DNA of 56,081 bases. Source: a virus. Under the pieces are notes generated by a model. It was not told the origin of the DNA and made no database searches. It saw nothing but the letters and a program-made list of their open reading frames with translations. The stretch's first letter is position 1; the number at the start of each line of letters is the position of its first letter. The DNA lies in the IMG/VR virus record IMGVR_UViG_3300008267_000119, positions 1-56,081 of that record, one strand, 5' to 3'. The position numbers were made by a program, and so were the translations under genes. Of the stretch, positions 7,393 to 12,420 are shown piece after piece.

Positions 7393-7953
7393 TTAATTAA
7401 ATTTAGATTTTAGGTTATATCTTTTAACTATCTTTTGTAATCTCTCTACGTATGTTGGATCTCCAGCATAGTTTTGTTTTAAATACTCATAGTACTCTCC
7501 TTCAGTCTTAATGCTAGATAAGTAAGTAGCATAGTAAAGTGCATAATCTAAAACCCCATCTTGCCAAGTCTCATAGTAAGCATGTCCTCTATTTGATCCG
7601 TGAGATAGAGTTGTTCTCTGAAAAGCTTCTTTCATTCCAAACATATTACTGTTTTCTAAAAATATAGGAGATTTAAAATGTCCTGATTCTTGGTATGCTT
7701 GTGCAAGTACGATGTGAGGGAATCTAAAATTTAACTCTTTTATTTTTTTTATTAACTGAGGTTTTGAGAATTGGTTGTATTCTCTTATTAGTATTATTCT
7801 TTCTTCTTGTGTTAAATTTCTGATTGAAGCTCTTGGAGCCACTGCAAATCCTGTTACTACTGCTACAGCTAGACTTATAATTATTATTTTAATACCTAAC
7901 ACGTTTACATTTACTTTTTCAAAGTCTAAAGTTTCTTTATTGAATTTGTACAT
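7393..7953 (-). CDS. membrane-anchored glucosaminidase (GH73-like)
   Basis: A 186-residue protein with one N-terminal transmembrane segment (about residues 20-40) and a glucosaminidase-type lytic domain. The signature is VLAQAYQESGHFKSPIF with the likely catalytic E89, then NSNMFGMKEA and YETWQDGVLDYALYYATYL. This family cleaves the GlcNAc-MurNAc backbone of peptidoglycan. With a membrane anchor and a partner periplasmic protein next door, it may remodel the wall rather than be the main endolysin, which is a separate GH19-type enzyme at 16835. A promoter-like motif lies 24 bases upstream. Confidence 0.8.
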   Translation of the reverse strand: MYKFNKETLDFEKVNVNVLGIKIIIISLAVAVVTGFAVAPRASIRNLTQEERIILIREYNQFSKPQLIKKIKELNFRFPHIVLAQAYQESGHFKSPIFLENSNMFGMKEAFQRTTLSHGSNRGHAYYETWQDGVLDYALYYATYLSSIKTEGEYYEYLKQNYAGDPTYVERLQKIVKRYNLKSKFN

Positions 7954-7976
7954 ATCTTTTTGTTTTTAAATTTTCA

Positions 7977-7995
7977 ATACCTAAATATACGAAAC
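7977..7995 (-). promoter_or_regulatory. putative left-arm phage promoter
   Basis: The coding strand reads TTTCGTATATTTAGGTATT, an exact match to TCGTATATTTA(A/G)GTAT, upstream of the glucosaminidase start at 7953. Confidence 0.45.
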
Positions 7996-8000
7996 CTTTT

Positions 8001-8171
8001 TTAATTCTGCAACTTTTCTATACGATTTGTTTTAAGATTCAATAACATATCATCTCCAACGTATTCGTACTGGTTGCCGTTTATCTCAACTGTTTTTCCG
8101 TGTTTCTTAGCCGTTCTTATTAGTTTAAGTGTCTGAGATGTATCTTCGCAGTAAACTCTCTTTCTAATCAT
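8001..8171 (-). CDS. small basic hypothetical protein
   Basis: A 56-residue ORF starting MIRKRVYCEDTSQTLKLIRT and ending NLKTNRIEKLQN. The ATG has the AAATAAGTTATG context typical here. It is 3 bases downstream of the lipoprotein gene's stop, so it is likely part of the run 8558-8001. It is rich in Lys and Arg. No domain is recognised; a nucleic-acid-binding role would be guesswork. Confidence 0.55.
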   Translation of the reverse strand: MIRKRVYCEDTSQTLKLIRTAKKHGKTVEINGNQYEYVGDDMLLNLKTNRIEKLQN

Positions 8172-8174
8172 AAC

Positions 8175-8447
8175 TTATTTCTTTTTACATTTGTTACATC
8201 CTACATAGTGCATTAATTGGTAAGATTTTATACCATTATTTTCCATATAGTCATGACCATCAGAACCTTGAATTATTTCCCATATATAGTAACTTGCTTT
8301 ACTTGATTCTGGAAATGTAACTGTTGTTTTTGTTTGAATTTTAATTCCTTTTAACTTATCATACTCTGATTTAGAAATTGTAACTGAATCATCACAACTT
8401 ATAAGTGTAAATAGTAACCCCACGGTTATTGATAATACATTTTTCAT
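8175..8447 (-). CDS. putative lipoprotein
   Basis: A 90-residue protein with signal MKNVLSITVGLLFTLISC (Cys18, lipobox LISC) and then DDSVTISKSEYDKLKG. The mature C-terminus ends HYVGCNKCKKK, a CxxC pair that could bind metal or form a disulphide. The start context AAAATAAGTTATG is consistent with neighbours, and it lies 3 bases after a small membrane-protein ORF. Confidence 0.65.
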   Translation of the reverse strand: MKNVLSITVGLLFTLISCDDSVTISKSEYDKLKGIKIQTKTTVTFPESSKASYYIWEIIQGSDGHDYMENNGIKSYQLMHYVGCNKCKKK

Positions 8448-8450
8448 AAC

Positions 8451-8558
8451 TTATTTTTTAAATTGTTTTACAATTCCTTGTGCTACTGATACTGTTACTA
8501 CTAGGATTGCTCCCATAATAAATCCTCCACCTATTAAACCTACTATTAATTTTATCAT
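8451..8558 (-). CDS. small membrane protein
   Basis: A 35-residue ORF (MIKLIVGLIGGGFIMGAILV, then VTVSVAQGIVKQFKK) forming one glycine-rich transmembrane helix with a basic tail. It has a GGTTATG start context, sits 17 bases behind a promoter motif, and is followed closely by a lipoprotein gene, which supports a real gene. The function is unknown; the shape would fit a regulatory micro-protein or a pinholin-like peptide. Confidence 0.5.
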   Translation of the reverse strand: MIKLIVGLIGGGFIMGAILVVTVSVAQGIVKQFKK

Positions 8559-8574
8559 AACCTTTGTGTTTTTA

Positions 8575-8592
8575 TATACCTAAATATACGAA
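8575..8592 (-). promoter_or_regulatory. putative left-arm phage promoter
   Basis: The coding strand reads TTCGTATATTTAGGTATA, an exact match to the left-arm motif. It lies just downstream of the hairpin at 8594-8617 and starts the run 8558-8001. Confidence 0.5.
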
Positions 8593-8593
8593 G

Positions 8594-8617
8594 AAAAGCT
8601 TACCGAAGCAAGCTTTT
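8594..8617 (-). terminator. strong terminator hairpin with UUCG loop
   Basis: The coding strand reads AAAAGCTT GC-UUCG-GT AAGCTTTT, a stem of about 10 pairs closed by a UUCG tetraloop and followed by C/T-rich sequence. It separates the noncoding stretch to its right from the promoter at 8575. It shares stem and loop flanks with the hairpin at 1883-1904. Confidence 0.6.
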
Positions 8618-8619
8618 TG

Positions 8620-8945
8620 TTAATTATTTTTAAAATAAATATGTTGCTGGGATATAAAGTCATATAGACAATGTCAAATTCAAAAGCAAAATCAAGGACC
8701 TTCCACTACCTCAAAGGCAAAGTCAAAATCTAAGTCTCAGTTCGCTAGCCAATTTCTTCTCCAGTTATGGGCGACAACCTGTCTAGCTATTGAGTTCTAT
8801 CTCAGTTTTGGTTCATGTTTGTAGGGAAGCGATTTAATAATAATCCCATAAGGATTGTTCAAGTTGCGTTTTGAATATTTTTCAGTTTATCATATATAAT
8901 TGAAAAACTTTACTACCCAGCATAAAGCCTTAGAGGATCAGCTTG
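8620..8945 (-). other. gene-free stretch with hairpins; possible small RNA or untranslated region
   Basis: No supported ORF lies here. It contains a 9-pair hairpin around 8879-8911 (TTTTCAGTT paired with AATTGAAAA) and a 5-pair hairpin AATCC-CATAA-GGATT near 8840-8854. On the plus strand one frame reads a Lys/Ser-rich tract and then a hydrophobic segment, but it has no start codon and nothing else in the window is on that strand. It is less AT-rich than other intergenic DNA. A noncoding RNA is possible but not shown. Confidence 0.3.
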
Positions 8946-8948
8946 TGC

Positions 8949-9158
8949 TTACCTCTTTGGCACCATACTATTTCTTGTTCCATGTTCGTCTGCATATCCA
9001 ACAAAGTCTGCGTAGTCCATTAAGCTATCTTTGATATGGATTATAAAGTCCGCATCACCATCTACAGTAATGCAACAATCCTCTACCTTAATCATTGCAA
9101 CTTTGTATCCAAACTTATTTGCTAACCACTTTACTAATGTTCTTGTAATCCTTTCCAT
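8949..9158 (-). CDS. hypothetical protein
   Basis: A 69-residue protein starting MERITRTLVKWLANKFGYKV and ending DEHGTRNSMVPKR. It has a mixed alpha/beta look with VEDCCITVDGDADFIIHIKD in the middle. No family is recognised. It is the last gene of a run (10453 to 8949) of small genes separated by 1-20 bases and is followed by the gene-free stretch. Confidence 0.55.
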   Translation of the reverse strand: MERITRTLVKWLANKFGYKVAMIKVEDCCITVDGDADFIIHIKDSLMDYADFVGYADEHGTRNSMVPKR

Positions 9159-9168
9159 ATTATTTTAT

Positions 9169-9375
9169 TTAAAAATCTAATAATAAACGACCTCTTCCAC
9201 TTTCGTACCACTTCTTAATACTTCCAGCTTCTTCTATTTGCTGGTTTGATTCAGCTTCCACTTTTCTATAAACTTCGTGCCATTTATCTTTTACTTCTTG
9301 AGAATCATCTTCTCTATAAGTTCCTGAAGATAGACATAGCTCTTCTAACTCTTTTTGATCTAAAATACTTATCAT
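9169..9375 (-). CDS. hypothetical protein
   Basis: A 68-residue acidic helical protein starting MISILDQKELEELCLSSGTY and ending ESGRGRLLLDF. It lies 1 base from the stop of the upstream ORF, so probably in the same transcript. No motif is recognised. Confidence 0.55.
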   Translation of the reverse strand: MISILDQKELEELCLSSGTYREDDSQEVKDKWHEVYRKVEAESNQQIEEAGSIKKWYESGRGRLLLDF

Positions 9376-9376
9376 A

Positions 9377-9712
9377 TTATTGTAATTGATCTAAAAATCC
9401 GTTTATAGTTCCTTGAAATCTTTGTGGTACTTCAATCTTCAAATTAACAGCTTCTTGGATTCTACCTTGACGCTTTTCTTCAAACTCATGTTTGGCTTTA
9501 CGTTCGTCTGCTGTCCATTGCTCGTATGCTATTTTATAAGCATTTACTGTGTCTGAGTTTTGTTTGTTAACTCTAGCTTGAATATCACCTCTCTCTTTTT
9601 GCACTTTAGCATTTTGAGTAGTAACTGAGTTCTTTACTTTAGATTTAAAGTAATTTACTTTTTGCTCATACCCTCTGTGTAGAGCTGCTAACTCTTCATG
9701 GATTTCAAGCAA
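9377..9712 (-). CDS. C-terminal part of a frameshifted conserved phage protein
   Basis: A frame open for at least 111 residues, from a TTG codon, with LLEIHEELAALHRGYEQKV followed by a long charged coiled coil and the end FQGTINGFLDQLQ. There is no convincing start. In the same frame sense extends upstream as KISVHHTPAQLLEIHEEL, which joins well to the product of 9688-10077. I recall a Bacteroidota phage family that starts MKNSLASKGLSMSQA and continues through IHH...LLxxHEELAALHRxYEQ as one protein. Here the two halves are in different frames, so this is either a programmed -1 frameshift product or a lesion. Confidence 0.6.
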   Translation of the reverse strand: MLEIHEELAALHRGYEQKVNYFKSKVKNSVTTQNAKVQKERGDIQARVNKQNSDTVNAYKIAYEQWTADERKAKHEFEEKRQGRIQEAVNLKIEVPQRFQGTINGFLDQLQ

Positions 9713-10077
9713 TTGTGCAGGTGTGTGGTGTACAGATATTTTAAGTGGAGTTCAGGAGATTCTGGAGCTTTTACCTCATATTTAAAGTTATCTGATTTGA
9801 TATCATTAATCAATTCATCCTTAGCTTTGATGTTCTCCATCAAAAATGCTTGAGTGGCAGATAATCTTGCTTTAGCAGTTAGTAACTCTACTACGTTTGT
9901 TGGGATTGGGTGACCTTTAGTCTCAACGTAGGTATCTGTACCTATAGTTAATTCTTTTGAGACATTGTTAATGTCTGCTAATTGTGCTGCAATATCTTTT
10001 GCCCTTTGATTGCAAAGGTTAGAGATTGAAGCTGCTTGAGACATTGATAACCCTTTTGATGCTAACGAATTTTTCAT
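9688..10077 (-). CDS. N-terminal part of a frameshifted conserved phage protein
   Basis: A 129-residue ORF starting MKNSLASKGLSMSQAASISN in a TCATAGTTATG context. The first ~110 residues (through VKAPESPE) match my recollection of a conserved helical Bacteroidota phage family. The last ~20 residues (LHLKYLYTTHLHNCLKSMKS) look like out-of-frame read-through. The sense frame resumes at about 9739-9745, where CTTAAAA is read as TTA AAA in frame zero. A -1 slip there fuses it to 9377-9712 to give roughly 235 residues. The function of the family is unknown. Confidence 0.65.
   Translation of the reverse strand: MKNSLASKGLSMSQAASISNLCNQRAKDIAAQLADINNVSKELTIGTDTYVETKGHPIPTNVVELLTAKARLSATQAFLMENIKAKDELINDIKSDNFKYEVKAPESPELHLKYLYTTHLHNCLKSMKS
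9739..9745 (-). promoter_or_regulatory. possible -1 frameshift site (C TTA AAA)
   Basis: The coding-strand heptamer CTTAAAA is read as TTA AAA in the first frame and CTT AAA after a -1 slip. The shift joins two ORFs whose proteins make sense only together. The A-site codon re-pairs perfectly and the P-site less well. I see no convincing downstream pseudoknot by eye. Confidence 0.35.
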
Positions 10078-10096
10078 AACTATGATTTAAAATTAT

Positions 10097-10453
10097 TTAT
10101 TTTTTTACTATTTCTATTAGTTTCTTTAAGCATTCCTGTTCTGCTTCTTCGTAGGTTTCATATTGACCTAAACAAGAACCTGATATTCTTTTTCCAACAA
10201 TAATATCATACTTGCCTTTTTCATCTGCTAAAACAATTTGGTGTAGTTTATACTTCTCTCTAAACCATCTAAATGCTTGTTGATATAGTGGTGCTTTTAC
10301 CTCATCTACAGTACTGACATCATACCAATTGTCTAGTAAATATTTTCCATTTACTAAAACTACAGAAGTATCATAACTTTTAAGTGTTTTATTATCAAAT
10401 CCTAGTTCTTTTAAAGCTAATGCTTGTTCGTAAGGTACAAATTCTTTTTCCAT
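10097..10453 (-). CDS. conserved phage protein, MEKEFVPYEQA family
   Basis: A 118-residue protein starting MEKEFVPYEQALALKELGFD. Longer reading frames run upstream through a tRNA-Gln gene, so I start at the ATG at 10453, which has the AAAATAAAAGTTATG context. The body contains APLYQQAFRWFREKY and a C-terminal YETYEEAEQECLKKLIEIVK. This is a widespread small family in phages and prophages of Bacteroidota, with no known function. It follows the tRNA cluster and may be processed from the same transcript. Confidence 0.75.
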   Translation of the reverse strand: MEKEFVPYEQALALKELGFDNKTLKSYDTSVVLVNGKYLLDNWYDVSTVDEVKAPLYQQAFRWFREKYKLHQIVLADEKGKYDIIVGKRISGSCLGQYETYEEAEQECLKKLIEIVKK

Positions 10454-10475
10454 AACTTTTATTTTTAAAACTTGT

Positions 10476-10545
10476 TGGCTCACAAGGACTCGAACCTTGA
10501 AAGACTGCACCAAAAACAGTTGTGTTACCATTACACCATGAGCCA
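10476..10545 (-). tRNA. tRNA-Gln (UUG)
   Basis: A cloverleaf with acceptor TGGCTCA/TGAGCCA, D-arm with AATGGTA, anticodon stem ACTGT/GCAGT around loop TTTTGGT (anticodon TTG), and T-arm AAGG-TTCGAGT-CCTT. Length is about 70 nt with no encoded CCA. It is the last RNA gene before 10453. Confidence 0.85.
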
Positions 10546-10617
10546 GTGTTCGTGCAGGCGACTAGTACTCCAGTCCTTCTGTCCAATTGCCGCATTCGAC
10601 CGCTCTGCCATTTCTCC
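10546..10617 (-). pseudogene. tRNA-Ser-like 5' half, degenerate
   Basis: The coding strand begins GGAGAAATGGCAGAGCGGTC and continues GAATGCGGC, which matches the acceptor and D-arm of serine tRNAs. The rest does not supply a T-arm with TTCGAA or a 3' acceptor strand pairing with GGAGAAA. The sequence instead runs directly into tRNA-Gln. I read it as a truncated or recombined tRNA gene. Confidence 0.45.
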
Positions 10618-10714
10618 ATTTTACCTCATGTGAGGTCACTTATCAATCGGTAGCTCCCTCTCGATATCCATTTGTGGGTGTAGCACATTTGGTAGAGGGT
10701 CGAACCTTCAATGA

Positions 10715-10783
10715 GGAAGTACACAGAATCGAACTGTGTCTTAGGGTTAAACAGTCCCTACGGTCGCCATAACCATTACTTCC
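10715..10783 (-). tRNA. tRNA-Asn (GUU), atypical anticodon arm
   Basis: Acceptor GGAAGTA/TACTTCC pairs perfectly, and the T-arm is CACAG-TTCGATT-CTGTG. The anticodon arm is TAGGG-ACTGTTTAA-CCCTA. Allowing an A-A mismatch at the base of the loop gives CTGTTTA with anticodon GTT. The D-loop is short. Length is 69 nt. Confident as a tRNA; isotype less so. Confidence 0.7.
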
Positions 10784-10786
10784 TTC

Positions 10787-10846
10787 TCACCTAGCCTGAC
10801 CTTCCAGACAGTACGTGTCGTCGATCGTGCGTTACGTAGTAGGTGA
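10787..10846 (-). other. 60-nt element closed by a perfect 7-bp stem, tRNA-like but lacking a T-arm
   Basis: TCACCTA at one end pairs with TAGGTGA at the other, mimicking a tRNA acceptor stem, but no TTCGA T-loop or standard anticodon arm can be found inside. It is notably GC-richer than its surroundings and lies 4 bases upstream of tRNA-Asn. It may be a tRNA remnant or a processing element. Confidence 0.35.
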
Positions 10847-10857
10847 TTTATTCTTTC

Positions 10858-10875
10858 TTATACTTAAATATACGA
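10858..10875 (-). promoter_or_regulatory. putative promoter of the tRNA-Asn/Gln group
   Basis: The coding strand reads GTTCGTATATTTAAGTAT, an exact match to the left-arm motif, 12 bases before the stem element and upstream of tRNA-Asn and tRNA-Gln. Confidence 0.45.
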
Positions 10876-10884
10876 ACTTTATTT

Positions 10885-11034
10885 TTAATATCCAACCTTC
10901 TTCGATATTAATTTTATTAAATCTTCTAAAGTTTCTAGGGACTCTATTTCTAAATCTGTAATCCTAATATTGTAAAATTCTTCTATAAGAAGTATTAATT
11001 GTAATTTTCTTAAAGATTTTTCTTCATTGTCCAT
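10885..11034 (-). CDS. small protein resembling the C-terminal half of acyl carrier protein
   Basis: A 49-residue ORF starting MDNEEKSLRKLQLILLIEEF. The stretch LLIEEFYNIRITDLEIESLE followed by TLEDLIKLISKK resembles helices II-IV of acyl carrier proteins (EEEFxIxIxDxDxxxxxTVxDLVxxI). The DSL serine that carries phosphopantetheine would lie before the start and is absent, so it cannot be a functional carrier. A promoter-like motif is 14 bases upstream. Similarity is by eye only. Confidence 0.5.
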   Translation of the reverse strand: MDNEEKSLRKLQLILLIEEFYNIRITDLEIESLETLEDLIKLISKKVGY

Positions 11035-11047
11035 GTTGAGATTTAAT

Positions 11048-11062
11048 TATAAATATATAAAC
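11048..11062 (-). promoter_or_regulatory. putative promoter
   Basis: The coding strand reads GTTTATATATTTATA, intermediate between the left-arm and late motifs, 14 bases before the ATG at 11034. Confidence 0.35.
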
Positions 11063-11101
11063 CTCAAATTATATTTTTTAAGTTACCGTTCTTTTATTAA
11101 T

Positions 11102-11392
11102 TTATCCTTTTAATACTTGTTTTAAACCTTGTTCGTTTATAATCTTTGCTTCTAACTTATCTACTCTGGAATCGGTATGCTTAATATTATCCATGTGTAG
11201 ATTATTTGTTCTGTCAATTTCTTGATCAATTCTACGATTAACCATTTCTTCTCTCCTATCTGCAATAGCAAAAATATCGCTTATTACTAAATCTAATTGT
11301 TTAACTCTACTTGCTGTCTTAAACGCTACCACAACTCCCCATACAAGAAGAGCTGCACTTACACCTAAAACAAATGCTAAAATTTGTTCCAT
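11102..11392 (-). CDS. small membrane-anchored coiled-coil protein
   Basis: A 96-residue protein with one N-terminal transmembrane helix (ILAFVLGVSAALLVWGVVVA) followed by a charged helical region (DRREEMVNRRIDQEIDRTNN, then TDSRVDKLEAKI). Longer frames run back through tRNA-Met, so the ATG at 11392 is the sensible start. Single-anchor coiled coils of this type occur widely in phages without known role. Confidence 0.6.
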   Translation of the reverse strand: MEQILAFVLGVSAALLVWGVVVAFKTASRVKQLDLVISDIFAIADRREEMVNRRIDQEIDRTNNLHMDNIKHTDSRVDKLEAKIINEQGLKQVLKG

Positions 11393-11437
11393 AGTTTTTT
11401 TATTTTTAAATTCAAAGAACGGTAATCTTAAAATTTG

Positions 11438-11511
11438 TGGTCCTGGAAGGGCTCGAACCTTCGACTTCATCGTTATGAGCGATGCACTCTAACCAACTGA
11501 GTTACAGGACC
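11438..11511 (-). tRNA. tRNA-Met (CAU)
   Basis: Acceptor GGTCCTG/CAGGACC with discriminator A, D-arm with AGTTGGTTAGAG, anticodon stem CATCG/CGATG around CTCATAA (anticodon CAT), and T-arm GAAGG-TTCGAGC-CCTTC. All arms are canonical, 74 nt, no encoded CCA. By sequence alone it could be elongator Met or an Ile tRNA with a modified CAT anticodon. Confidence 0.9.
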
Positions 11512-11517
11512 TACTTG

Positions 11518-11645
11518 TAGTCAGGACAGGATTCGAACCTGCAATTGTGGATTTCCAAGTAAGGACTCGCATGGGCTTTTTCCATTCCACACCCACGATG
11601 ACGCTATCCTTATCTTTTTGCGTCTACCATTTCCGCCACCTGACT
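11518..11645 (-). tRNA. tRNA-Leu-like RNA 1, expanded core (128 nt)
   Basis: The 5' end AGTCAGG, D-arm GGCGGAAATGGTAGACGC, T-arm GCAGG-TTCGAAT-CCTGT and 3' end CCTGACTA form the outer half of a class II leucine-type tRNA with A73. The ~80 nt between D- and T-arm greatly exceed the usual ~35 and do not give a clear anticodon arm. Possible helices are TAAGGA/TCCTTA, CGTGGG/CCCATG and TGTGGA/TCCACA. It shares its ends with three neighbours. It may be a tRNA with an insertion or a tRNA-like RNA that is not charged in the usual way. Confidence 0.5.
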
Positions 11646-11780
11646 CCCCAAATTTGGGATAGATAAGGTTCTATCCGGACCAGGACCTTCTCCCTTGGGA
11701 GATGTCTGCTGCTTGTCTTTCCAAGCGGTCAACTACTTGCATGCTGTTCCTGCACGCCAATCCTCTTATAGCCGATTTTG
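11646..11780 (-). other. spacer between tRNA-Leu-like genes, structured
   Basis: Contains the hairpin GGATAG-ATAAGGTT-CTATCC near 11657-11676 and a stem-loop of sequence GCTTG-GAAAGA-CAAGC (coding strand) at 11711-11726 that recurs in the spacer at 12120. No ORF or recognisable tRNA lies here. Confidence 0.35.
11711..11726 (-). repeat. spacer hairpin repeat, copy 1 (GCTTG-GAAAGA-CAAGC)
   Basis: The same 6-nt loop and stem recur at 12124-12139 with the outer G-C pair replaced by A-T, a compensatory change that preserves pairing. A weaker third copy (CTG-GAAAGA-CAG) is at 12222-12233. This supports an RNA structural element. Confidence 0.45.
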
Positions 11781-11899
11781 TAGTCAGGACAGGATTCGAA
11801 CCTGTTCCAGTTTTACATGGGATAGCAAACTATCCCAATACCATATTCATTAAGGCATAGCACTAATGAAGTATGCGTTTTCCATTCTGCCACCTGACT
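11781..11899 (-). tRNA. tRNA-Leu-like RNA 2, expanded core (119 nt)
   Basis: The ends AGTCAGG and CCTGACTA and the T-arm ACAGG-TTCGAAT-CCTGT are shared with copy 1. The D-region is slightly degenerate (GGCAGAATGGAAAACGC). The core forms a long helix, CATACTTCATTA with TAATGAATATG (11 pairs, one bulge) around an 11-nt loop GTGCTATGCCT. A second hairpin TGGGATAG-TTTG-CTATCCCA follows where the variable arm would be. Neither is a normal anticodon arm. Confidence 0.5.
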
Positions 11900-12022
11900 A
11901 TTTTGCAACATTTAATCTGATAATCTTGCGAAGAGTTGTTTCTGTATTAATCCCATTATATTGTTGGTTGTGGGAGGGAAAGTTGCACATCTAAACCCGT
12001 CAGGAGCTACCAACACCCCTTG
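11900..12022 (-). other. spacer between tRNA-Leu-like genes, with 7-bp-closed element
   Basis: No ORF. On the coding strand TGTTGGT pairs with ACCAACA about 40 nt downstream, again imitating an acceptor stem without a T-arm, as in the element at 10787-10846. Confidence 0.3.
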
Positions 12023-12119
12023 TTGTCAGGACAGGATTCGAACCTGTATTGGTTAGTATTAAGCGCCATTATTTCTAACCGACCTTAAGAGGTTGCGTCT
12101 ACCATTCCGCCACCTGACT
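12023..12119 (-). tRNA. tRNA-Leu-like RNA 3 (97 nt), possible UAA anticodon
   Basis: The ends AGTCAGG and CCTGAC, D-arm GGCGGAATGGTAGACGC and T-arm ACAGG-TTCGAAT-CCTGT are shared. This is the shortest copy and closest to a normal class II tRNA. The region AACC-TCTTAAGGTC-GGTT can act as anticodon arm with TAA in a widened loop. The rest of the core can pair as GGTTAG/CTAACC, competing with that arm. The first acceptor pair is A-A. tRNA-Leu(UAA) is the best guess. Confidence 0.55.
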
Positions 12120-12287
12120 ATTTACTTGTCTTTCCAAGTTGTCAATCCGTTTTAATCTCTCGGTGGACCTCCCATCAACCTACCTACAGATTACAGTTGT
12201 AGATATTTTATCTATAATCCTCTGTCTTTCCAGTGTCCACAACTTATGTGTTAGCCTCACACATCAATCACTAGGTTGTCAGCTTTG
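12120..12287 (-). other. spacer between tRNA-Leu-like genes, structured
   Basis: No ORF. Holds the second (12124-12139) and third (12222-12233) copies of the GAAAGA-loop hairpin, and a 6-pair hairpin ATGTGT/ACACAT with a 7-nt loop near 12246-12264, enclosed by ACAAC/GTTGT. Confidence 0.35.
12124..12139 (-). repeat. spacer hairpin repeat, copy 2 (ACTTG-GAAAGA-CAAGT)
   Basis: Identical to copy 1 at 11711-11726 except that the closing pair is A-T instead of G-C. Confidence 0.45.
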
Positions 12288-12411
12288 TTGTCAGGACAGG
12301 ATTCGAACCTGTAATCATCCGCACTCCTGCGTTGATAAATTTTTTTATTAAAGTGAGGATCACTTAACCTCAGTGCAGTTTTTTAGCGTCTACCAATTCC
12401 GCCACCTGACT
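12288..12411 (-). tRNA. tRNA-Leu-like RNA 4, expanded core (124 nt)
   Basis: Shared ends, D-arm GGCGGAATTGGTAGACGC and T-arm ACAGG-TTCGAAT-CCTGT. The core contains TGAGG-TTAAGTGAT-CCTCA, which could be an anticodon arm with a 9-nt loop carrying TAA. This is enclosed by a second helix CTGCACT/AGTGCGG with a long A/T-rich strand between. It follows the large noncoding stretch at 12421-13320 by only about 10 bases in transcription order. Confidence 0.5.
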
Positions 12412-12420
12412 ATATTTTCG

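Noticed and set aside
8620-8945. tmRNA in the gene-free stretch
   Set aside because: No alanine-tRNA-like ends or GGTTCGA T-arm, and no tag reading frame ending in Leu-Ala-Ala could be found.
10395-10619. Minus-strand ORF of 74 residues covering the tRNA-Gln gene
   Set aside because: Its translation is the tRNA sequence itself; the real protein nearby starts at 10453 in another frame.
11393-11470. Longer N-terminus for the 96-residue membrane protein (start at 11470)
   Set aside because: The extension would be translated tRNA-Met; the ATG at 11392 is followed by a proper membrane anchor.
11518-12411. Group I introns inside the tRNA-Leu-like genes
   Set aside because: The extra cores are only about 30-60 nt, far too short for group I or II introns, and they are unrelated to each other.
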